A DNA stretch of 6,152 nucleotides from Oscillospiraceae bacterium (GTDB taxonomy: Bacteria; Bacillota; Clostridia; Oscillospirales; Ruminococcaceae), in the NCBI GenBank assembly GCA_017828835.1, contig JAGAEK010000150.1, forward strand, positions 1 through 6,152. Direction: 5' to 3'. The position numbers were made by a program, and so were the translations under genes. Positions 1 to 6,152 of this stretch are shown here, piece after piece (the stretch's first letter is position 1; each line of letters opens with the position of its first letter). A model generated the notes under the pieces. It made no database searches. It was not told where the DNA came from and was given only the letters and a program-made list of their open reading frames with translations.

Positions 1-871
<871 letters not shown>

Positions 872-899
872 CTCCCAATTACTTAATTTCTATCGCGAT

Positions 900-1439
900 C
901 TATTTACTGTAAACCTCGGGCTTCAATACTCCGACGTACGGTAAATTTCTGTATCTTTCATCGTAATCCAATCCGTAACCCACGACAAACTCGTTCGGTA
1001 TCTCAAATCCGACGTAATCCGCCTTTATATCGGCTTCTCTGCGCTCCGGCTTGTCAAGCAGAGCAGCGATCCTGATACTTTTCGGGTTTCTCTCGTATAA
1101 CAATTCTCTGAGATAACTCAGCGTCTTTCCGCTGTCAAGTATATCTTCCACTATCAAAACGTCCAGCCCCTCAATGGGTTTATCCAGATCCTTCAGTATC
1201 CTGACGACGCCGGTCGTTTTCGTCCCGTTTCCGTAGCTCGAAACCGCCATGAAATCAATTCGGTTATCGACCGATATATTTCTCATAAGGTCGGACATAA
1301 ATACCACCGAACCTTTTAATACTCCGATCAAAAGAAGTTTTTTGCCTTCGTAATCCTTGCTGATCTCTTCTCCGAGTTTTCTGACCTTGTTTTTTATCTC
1401 TTCTTCGGTCAAAAGTATTTTCAATACGTCCTTGTGCAT
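900..1439 (-). CDS. hpt: Hypoxanthine phosphoribosyltransferase
   Basis: This cytoplasmic purine salvage enzyme joins hypoxanthine (usually also guanine) to PRPP, giving IMP or GMP and pyrophosphate. The 179-residue length is typical. The PRPP-binding signature VLIVEDILDSGKT is complete at residues 94-106, with the paired acidic residues E98-D99. The pyrophosphate loop is LKGS (41-44), and the flexible catalytic loop carries the conserved Ser-Tyr (68-69). The purine pocket region includes K139, matching the base-binding lysine of human HGPRT, followed by VGFEIPNEFVVGYGLDYDE (143-161) and YRNLPYVGVL (163-172). No key residue is missing. The ATG at 1439 has a strong GGGAGG site 7 bases upstream, located inside the end of tilS, which it overlaps by 19 bases. 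Firmicutes Hpt enzymes are known to be inhibited by (p)ppGpp; whether this one is cannot be read from sequence alone. Could be named hprT. Confidence 0.97.
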   Translation of the reverse strand: MHKDVLKILLTEEEIKNKVRKLGEEISKDYEGKKLLLIGVLKGSVVFMSDLMRNISVDNRIDFMAVSSYGNGTKTTGVVRILKDLDKPIEGLDVLIVEDILDSGKTLSYLRELLYERNPKSIRIAALLDKPERREADIKADYVGFEIPNEFVVGYGLDYDERYRNLPYVGVLKPEVYSK

Positions 1440-2803
1440 TTTTTATCCTCCCGTTTTTTCGTTATACAAACGCATATTTTTTCACTGTTTTCATCGATCG
1501 CCGCTCTTTTGTCGCACCCGACTCCGGCGACCCATATTATCCCTCTGTCGTCCGCAACGCAAGGTATCGATCCGCGTTCTTCGACCGGTATACCGTTTTC
1601 ATTGAACAGCTTTTTCAACGTCTTGCTGCAATTTCTTCCCGCAAGACTTATTCTGTCTCCTTCGATTCTGTTCCTTACGACAGCTTTCCCGATTAGTTTA
1701 CCATAATCAAAGCTGTTTTTTAATATGTCTTGATTAATTTTTTTTAAATTTTTATATTTTTCTCCGCTTATGACCGTACATTCGAGTTCATACTCCGAAT
1801 TTACGGCGTATTTCCCTTCTGCAAGCGGTATACTGAACTCTTCGTTCCCTTCAGCGTCAGGTCTCTCCGTTATCCTGAAAATTCCGTTATCCAAACAAAA
1901 ATAAGTTTTTCCGTCCAGTTGTTCAACGTATTTTCCCTCTGAAAGCGAACTCAAAACAGAATCCACCCGCTTTTCACTCACGGATATCCCTTTTTCGTTG
2001 AATAATTTTATGATCGCTTCGCTCCTTATAACTTCGGGCGAATCCGAAAACGTCTTCGCATCGTAACCGTCGCCGTTCTTCGCTCTCCCGATCAATTCGT
2101 CAGCCTGCGATCCGAGATATTCCCAAACCTTCCTCAGTCCCTTCGCCATACGTAAAAACGCTCTGTCATAAGATCCGTTTATTCCGTAAAGTTCGGGGAT
2201 AATGTTATGCCTTATTTTGTTTCTCGTGTAATCGTCCGTCAAATTGGTGCTGTCAGTTACGAATTCAAGTCCTCTTTCGGATGCGTACTCTTCAACTTCG
2301 CGCCTCGTACATTCTATCAACGGACGTATGATATTCCCGCGAACCGGGGGTATTCCGCATATTCCTTTGAGTCCCGCGCCCCTCGCGACGTTGAAAACCG
2401 CTGTTTCCATACTGTCGCTCAACGTGTGCGCGGTCGCGATCTTTCCTCCGCATGCGACCTCTTCGAAAAATCCGTAACGTACGTTCCTGCCGCATTCTTC
2501 GCTCGATATTCCCGCTTCCTCAGCCGCCTTCTTTATATCGACTCTCAGAAAACGGTATCCAACTCCGAGCCGCTTGCACATTTCCCTCACGAACTCTTCG
2601 TCCCTGTCGCTTTCCTCTCCGCGAAGACAGTGATTGATATGGCATACCTCTATCCCGATATTCTTCGTTTCTCTCAACCGACATAAAAAATCAAGCAGGA
2701 CTGTGGAGTCCGCTCCTCCGGACACTCCTACCGTGATTTTTTCTCCGGCCTTTATCATACCGAAATCTTCTACTGTCTTCAGCGCTTTTTCATATAATCC
2801 CAT
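1421..2803 (-). CDS. tilS: tRNA(Ile)-lysidine synthetase TilS
   Basis: TilS attaches lysine to C34 of the CAU anticodon of a minor tRNA(Ile), using ATP. This changes its decoding from AUG to AUA and its charging from methionine to isoleucine; it is essential in most bacteria. The protein has 460 residues, close to the B. subtilis length. The N-terminal PP-loop ATPase domain shows SGGADS (28-33), HINHCLRG (55-62), the AHTLSDSMET segment (125-134), RPL (160-162) and DSTN...RNKIRHNIIPE (184-204). The C-terminal TilS_C domain is seen from about 376 to 436, with NRIEGDRISLAG (378-389), KTLKKLFNENGIP (394-406) and IIWVAGVGCDKR (422-433). The AHTLSD segment differs from the common HHxxDDQ form. The ATG at 2803 lies 6 bases after the dnaB stop without a clear ribosome binding site. 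The N-terminal helix before the PP-loop has normal length, which supports this start. The final residues (about 448-460) are a basic tail written by bases that also hold the hpt start signals. Confidence 0.97.
   Translation of the reverse strand: MGLYEKALKTVEDFGMIKAGEKITVGVSGGADSTVLLDFLCRLRETKNIGIEVCHINHCLRGEESDRDEEFVREMCKRLGVGYRFLRVDIKKAAEEAGISSEECGRNVRYGFFEEVACGGKIATAHTLSDSMETAVFNVARGAGLKGICGIPPVRGNIIRPLIECTRREVEEYASERGLEFVTDSTNLTDDYTRNKIRHNIIPELYGINGSYDRAFLRMAKGLRKVWEYLGSQADELIGRAKNGDGYDAKTFSDSPEVIRSEAIIKLFNEKGISVSEKRVDSVLSSLSEGKYVEQLDGKTYFCLDNGIFRITERPDAEGNEEFSIPLAEGKYAVNSEYELECTVISGEKYKNLKKINQDILKNSFDYGKLIGKAVVRNRIEGDRISLAGRNCSKTLKKLFNENGIPVEERGSIPCVADDRGIIWVAGVGCDKRAAIDENSEKICVCITKKREDKKCTRTY
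1447..1453 (-). promoter_or_regulatory. hpt ribosome binding site inside the tilS coding region
   Basis: The minus strand reads CGGGAGG at 1453-1447, 7 bases before the hpt ATG. It is one of the strongest Shine-Dalgarno matches in the window and lies wholly within the last codons of tilS, whose stop is at 1423-1421. Ribosomes finishing tilS would pass over this site, so hpt could be translated both independently and by coupling. Confidence 0.8.
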
Positions 2804-2809
2804 ATTTTT

Positions 2810-4144
2810 TTATCTGTACGGGTCAAGATTCCTGAATCTCGAATGCGTTCCGTCCCAGGAAAGTTGTTTCGTACCGGTCTCTCCGTGCCTGTTCTTCGCA
2901 ATGATACAATTCGCTACGTTCTTCTGCTCGTCTTCGTCTTTATCTTTGTCTCTGTCAAGTATCAAAACTATGTCAGCGTCCTGCTCTATGGAACCCGAAT
3001 CTCTCAGATCGGAAAGTCTCGGTTCTCTCTTCTCTTTGTCGGAGCTTCTCGACAACTGCGAGATCAGAATGACCGGTATGTCAAATTCACGCGCAAGAAT
3101 TTTCAGTCCTCTCGTTATCTCCGAAATTTCCAGAACCCTGTTGTTCATAGCTTTCCCGGCGGACATAAGCTGCAGATAGTCTATAACCAGCAGCCCCACG
3201 TCTTCAACTCTTCTTAATTTTGCCTTTATCTCGGCGACCGTTATACCGGCACTGTCGTCAAAATAAAGCTCCGTTTTTGAAAGTACCTGCGCCGCTTCGG
3301 TGAGCCGGTACCATTCGTCAGTAGTCATATCGCCCGTTCTGAACGCTTTGCTGTCTATCCCCGCTTCGCTCGAAAGTATCTTCGAGACAAGCTGCTCGAT
3401 ACTCATCTCTATCGAAAAGATAACGACTTTTTTCTTCTGCTTCAGCGCCACGTTGCTCGCAATGTTAAGCGCAAAGGTGGTTTTTCCGTGTCCGGGGCGT
3501 CCCGCGATGATAATAAGGTCAGAACGGTTGAGTCCCGTCAATGCGTCGTCTATATCCTTGAATCCGGTCGGGGTACCCAAGTATTTCGACTTATCGCTTC
3601 CGCTCAGCTTCTGCAATTTATCGTAGGTCTCAAGCACCGCTTCGTCTATTTTCGTAAGTCCGTGCGCTCTTCCGCCTTGGCGTATTTCATAGATCTTCTG
3701 CTCCGCGCTGTCCAAAAGCGACTGTGCCTCAACGCTTCCTTCGGTAGCCTCTTCCTCGATCTGTTTTGCCGCTTCCATCAGCATCCTGATCCTGTATTTG
3801 TCTCTGATGATGTCAGCGTAAGCTTCAACGTTCGAAACGGAAGGTACTATCTGAACGAGATTGACGAAATAGCTCTTGGCGTCGTTGTCGTTTTCAAATA
3901 TCCCCTCGCTTTTGACTTTGTCAAGCACGGTCACAAAATCGATCGTCTGCCCCGAAATAAACATATTGCTCATGATCGAAAATATGCTTTTGTGCTGCGG
4001 TCTGTAAAAATACTCCGGCTTCAAAAGTTCCAAAAGATGCGGAAATATCGCCGAATCTACCAGTGCAGCGCCTATCGCCGACTGTTCAGCTTCAAGATTA
4101 TACGGCATCTTCGCCGCAATATCGCTTCCGAAATTACTTTCCAA
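2810..4144 (-). CDS. dnaB: Replicative DNA helicase DnaB
   Basis: This is the hexameric ring helicase that unwinds DNA at the replication fork and binds primase (called dnaC in B. subtilis). At 444 residues it has full family length. The N-terminal domain (about 13-115) begins with MPYNLEAEQSAIGA. After a linker comes the RecA-like ATPase domain: TPTGFKDIDDALTG (191-204), Walker A GRPGHGKT (215-222), SIEMS (244-248), Walker B LLVIDYLQL (318-326), ILISQLSR (359-366) and the LSDLRDSGSIEQDADIVL block (377-394). K417 and R419 in IIAKNRHGETG fit the trans-acting lysine and arginine finger of DnaB-type helicases. There is no intein, a common insertion in this family. The start is TTG at 4144, supported by AGAAGG 8 bases upstream. 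The next in-frame ATG (codon 13) has no properly spaced site. It follows rplI after 30 bases and precedes tilS by 6. The Walker A sequence has Gly-His where the usual form is Ser-Met. Confidence 0.98.
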   Translation of the reverse strand: MESNFGSDIAAKMPYNLEAEQSAIGAALVDSAIFPHLLELLKPEYFYRPQHKSIFSIMSNMFISGQTIDFVTVLDKVKSEGIFENDNDAKSYFVNLVQIVPSVSNVEAYADIIRDKYRIRMLMEAAKQIEEEATEGSVEAQSLLDSAEQKIYEIRQGGRAHGLTKIDEAVLETYDKLQKLSGSDKSKYLGTPTGFKDIDDALTGLNRSDLIIIAGRPGHGKTTFALNIASNVALKQKKKVVIFSIEMSIEQLVSKILSSEAGIDSKAFRTGDMTTDEWYRLTEAAQVLSKTELYFDDSAGITVAEIKAKLRRVEDVGLLVIDYLQLMSAGKAMNNRVLEISEITRGLKILAREFDIPVILISQLSRSSDKEKREPRLSDLRDSGSIEQDADIVLILDRDKDKDEDEQKNVANCIIAKNRHGETGTKQLSWDGTHSRFRNLDPYR

Positions 4145-4158
4145 CGTTTCCGCCTTCT
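4142..4158 (-). promoter_or_regulatory. dnaB ribosome binding site with TTG start
   Basis: On the minus strand AGAAGG lies at 4158-4153, followed by an 8-base spacer and TTG at 4144-4142. No ATG or GTG in the same frame is better placed: the first ATG is 12 codons downstream (4108-4106) and has only AAG directly abutting it. The site therefore fixes a TTG start for dnaB. Confidence 0.65.
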
Positions 4159-4174
4159 TTCTTTGACTTGCTTT

Positions 4175-4624
4175 TTATTTATCTTCCGTAACGGTTATAT
4201 ATATTTTCGCCGTTACTCCGGGGTAAAACTTTATCTCAGCCTCAGTCGTACCGCAAACTTTTATATCGCCGTCCATATCTATCTTTCTCTTGTCAACGCT
4301 CAGCGAATACTGCTTTTCCAATTCCGTCGAAACCTCTTTCGACGTTATCGATCCGAAAAGCTTTCCGCCGGCTCCGGATCTCGCGGCTATCTTCACTGTC
4401 TTTCCGTTTATTCCGTCAGCCGTTTTCTGAGCTTCGCTCCTTGCGATATCTTCGCGCCTTTTCGCCGCTTCAGCTTTGGCTTTTACCTCGCTCAGCACCT
4501 TTTCGTTCGCTTCGACGGCAAGCCCTCTTTTTATGAGATAATTACGGGCGTATCCTTCAGCGACCTCGATCACCTGTCCTTTTTTGCCGCTGCCCTGTAT
4601 ATCCGCGTTCAACAATACCTTCAT
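4175..4624 (-). CDS. rplI: 50S ribosomal protein L9 (bL9)
   Basis: bL9 binds 23S rRNA near the base of the L1 stalk and reaches outward along the ribosome surface; it helps keep reading frame and ribosome spacing. The 149-residue length is standard. The N-terminal RNA-binding lobe carries the family signature, seen as GSGKKGQVIEVAEGYARNYL (11-30) followed by IKRGLAVEAN (31-40). A long charged helix rich in Ala, Lys and Glu spans about 41-75. The C-terminal lobe (about 76-147) includes SGAGGKLFGSIT (83-94) and a final GVTAKIYITV strand (135-144). The ATG at 4624 is preceded by AGAGGGGAG (4639-4631), with a 6-base spacer from GGGGAG. This site begins directly after the gdpP stop codon, and only 15 bases separate the two genes. 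The order gdpP-rplI-dnaB is conserved in many Firmicutes. Confidence 0.98.
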   Translation of the reverse strand: MKVLLNADIQGSGKKGQVIEVAEGYARNYLIKRGLAVEANEKVLSEVKAKAEAAKRREDIARSEAQKTADGINGKTVKIAARSGAGGKLFGSITSKEVSTELEKQYSLSVDKRKIDMDGDIKVCGTTEAEIKFYPGVTAKIYITVTEDK

Positions 4625-4639
4625 GTTTTACTCCCCTCT

Positions 4640-6152
4640 CTATTTATTTTCTTCAAAATAATCGTCTATTGCCTCGATCAGTTTTTTCGTCGCCTCTTCA
4701 AGTCCGACGTCCTTAAATTGAGCACCGGCCATCGTCAAATGTCCTCCGCCGCCCAAACGCTCCATTATAAGCTGTACGTTTATCTTGCCGAAAGACCTCG
4801 CCGATATCGAAGTCTCTCCGCCGTATTCGGCAAGCACGAACGCGGCGTCCACGTCGCTTACCGTCAGCAGCTCGTCAGCCGTCTGCGGTGCGATCAGCTT
4901 GATCTCGTCATTTTCTCCGACAGCGCTTGCGATCGCACAGTTTTTGTATATTTCAGCGCTTGCAACAAGCTGTACCTTCTTCTTGTATGCGCTCATGGTC
5001 CCAGCAAAAAGCTTTCTGACTTCCACCGTATCAGCGCCGGCTTTTCTCAGATAAGCCGCCGCTTCAAACGTCCTTACTCCGGATTTTACCGCAAAGTTTT
5101 TAGTATCCAGCATTATGCCCGCCAACAGCGCCTCTGCTTCTCCCTTTTCGATCCGAGCGTCTCCGAAATACTGCGCAAGCTCCGCTACCATTTCGGATGC
5201 CGACGATGCGTAGGGCTCATGATAAAAAATCAGCGCGTTGTCGATATATCCCACCATCTTTCTGTGGTGGTCGATAACGACTACGTTTCCGCACATCTCA
5301 AGCAGTTTCGGACATTCGACAAGTCCCGGTATATGAGTGTCGACAATTATTATCAGCGAATTTCCGTTTACGAGCGACGGCGCCTCTTCGGGACTTACGA
5401 ATACGTTTTCATATCCTTCCGACATCGCCTTTTCGTAAAGCGCACCGGCAAGATTTTTCTCCGTGTTCAAAACTATATTGACTCTTCTGCCTCCCACGGA
5501 CGTTATCTTATACATCCCTATCGCGGCTCCGAGACAGTCGAGATCCGCAAATCTGTGGCCCATTATAATTACGTTATCGCTTCCCGCTATTATATCGGAA
5601 AGAGCCGACGCCATGATCCTCGTCTTGACCTTCGTCTGTTTCTCGACTCCCTTCGATACGCCTCCGTAGAACTCAAAGCCCTCCGGCGACTTTACCGCAA
5701 CCTGATCTCCGCCGCGTCCGAGCGCCATCTCAAGCGCCTGGTTCGCCATCTGTTCGTTCTCTCCGAAGTTCTTGCATCCTCTTCCTATTCCTATCGATGC
5801 GGTCATATAGGTCTTTTTGTCGGGAGTTTCTATATTTCTGATCTCGTCAAGCAACTTGAAACGGTCCGCAGTCAGTTTCTTCATGTATCTCTCTTCAATG
5901 ATCGCGATATACTTGTCTCTTCTTCCCGTCTTGATCATAAGACAGTTGTTTTCCTGCGTGAATTTCTCGAAAATATTGTCTATATCTCCGAGTACCTTCA
6001 TCTTTTCGCTCTCTTTGACGTTCTGCAGAAGCTCATCGTAATTGTCTATAAGTATTTCGGCAACGGACGGACGCGTCTCAAAATATTCTTCCGCGTATTT
6101 CTTGAGCTCGGTCTCGTCGATAAGATAAAAAATATTCAGCTTCTCGTCATCG
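4640..6152 (-). CDS. gdpP: c-di-AMP phosphodiesterase GdpP (DHH/DHHA1 family), C-terminal 503 residues (runs off right edge)
   Basis: GdpP (YybT) is a membrane protein that hydrolyses c-di-AMP to pApA, setting the level of this second messenger of osmotic and cell-wall control. The frame is open from the right edge to a TAG at 4642-4640. The ATG at 6001 is internal, because 50 further in-frame codons precede it and align with the family. In visible numbering, the end of the PAS domain is about residues 1-20. A degenerate GGDEF domain spans about 25-160, with GGDQ at 147-150 in place of an active GGDEF. The DHH domain follows with GHRFADLDCLGA (198-209), VDTH (270-273), the name-giving DHH (294-296) and MLDT (347-350). 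The DHHA1 domain ends with GGGGH (467-471). The metal-binding His and Asp residues all appear present, so activity is expected. Two membrane helices and most of the PAS domain (roughly 150 residues) should lie beyond the edge. In B. subtilis the enzyme is inhibited by ppGpp. Confidence 0.95.
   Translation of the reverse strand, partial: DDEKLNIFYLIDETELKKYAEEYFETRPSVAEILIDNYDELLQNVKESEKMKVLGDIDNIFEKFTQENNCLMIKTGRRDKYIAIIEERYMKKLTADRFKLLDEIRNIETPDKKTYMTASIGIGRGCKNFGENEQMANQALEMALGRGGDQVAVKSPEGFEFYGGVSKGVEKQTKVKTRIMASALSDIIAGSDNVIIMGHRFADLDCLGAAIGMYKITSVGGRRVNIVLNTEKNLAGALYEKAMSEGYENVFVSPEEAPSLVNGNSLIIIVDTHIPGLVECPKLLEMCGNVVVIDHHRKMVGYIDNALIFYHEPYASSASEMVAELAQYFGDARIEKGEAEALLAGIMLDTKNFAVKSGVRTFEAAAYLRKAGADTVEVRKLFAGTMSAYKKKVQLVASAEIYKNCAIASAVGENDEIKLIAPQTADELLTVSDVDAAFVLAEYGGETSISARSFGKINVQLIMERLGGGGHLTMAGAQFKDVGLEEATKKLIEAIDDYFEENK

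Noticed and set aside
872..899. Possible promoter or terminator between hpt and ftsH
   Set aside because: The 28-base gap has no hairpin with a T-run and is too short for a full promoter with leader; it mainly holds the ftsH ribosome binding site.
2207..2686. Plus-strand open frame of 159 codons plus smaller frames on both strands inside tilS
   Set aside because: tilS covers this whole stretch with conserved motifs; the other frames show no family features and are antisense or frame-shifted shadows.
2826..2839. Small inverted repeat AGATTC-CT-GAATCT
   Set aside because: It lies within dnaB codons, the stem is only 5-6 pairs with a tiny loop, and no T-run follows at a usable distance. It is too weak for a terminator.
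2634..3179. Plus-strand open frame of 181 codons, Ser/Phe-rich with apparent hydrophobic stretches
   Set aside because: It lies opposite the dnaB C-terminus and the tilS start. The Ser/Phe richness is the complement of Lys/Arg/Glu-rich coding sequence, and it has no recognisable domain.
5999..6001. ATG at 6001 as the start of gdpP
   Set aside because: Fifty in-frame codons upstream encode the end of the PAS domain and the beginning of the degenerate GGDEF domain, so this is an internal methionine of a gene that enters from the right edge.

Overview
The window is a stretch of bacterial core genome with six genes, all read leftward (minus strand) and packed with almost no free space. The proteins, and the gene pairs gdpP-rplI-dnaB and tilS-hpt-ftsH, point to a Firmicutes (Bacillota) genome. 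The wording of several motifs, such as the TilS AHTLSD segment, looks most like Clostridia of the oscillospiral type. That finer placement is an impression from motifs, not a computed result. No transposase, phage gene, CRISPR array, tRNA, rRNA or intrinsic terminator is visible. The longest gap between genes is 30 bases.

In order of transcription, from the right edge to the left edge: (1) gdpP, a c-di-AMP phosphodiesterase of the DHH/DHHA1 family, lacking its N-terminus, which lies beyond the right edge; (2) rplI, ribosomal protein bL9; (3) dnaB, the replicative DNA helicase, starting at TTG; (4) tilS, tRNA(Ile)-lysidine synthetase, 6 bases after dnaB; (5) hpt, hypoxanthine phosphoribosyltransferase, whose first 19 bases overlap the end of tilS; (6) ftsH, the membrane AAA+ zinc protease, of which the first 290 codons are present before the left edge cuts it inside the ATPase domain.

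The spacing and overlaps suggest one polycistronic transcript that joins two conserved Firmicutes clusters. In Bacillus subtilis these clusters lie apart, on either side of the replication origin. The joined set covers c-di-AMP turnover, translation (bL9, AUA decoding), replication fork unwinding, purine salvage and membrane protein quality control. Two of the products, GdpP and Hpt, are known targets of (p)ppGpp inhibition in other Firmicutes, so they may share a response to starvation; that is inference.

I did not find a previously undescribed system here. The points worth a second look are modest: start-codon choice for ftsH and dnaB, a tilS start without a visible ribosome binding site, the tilS/hpt overlap, and variant residues in the DnaB Walker A and TilS motifs.
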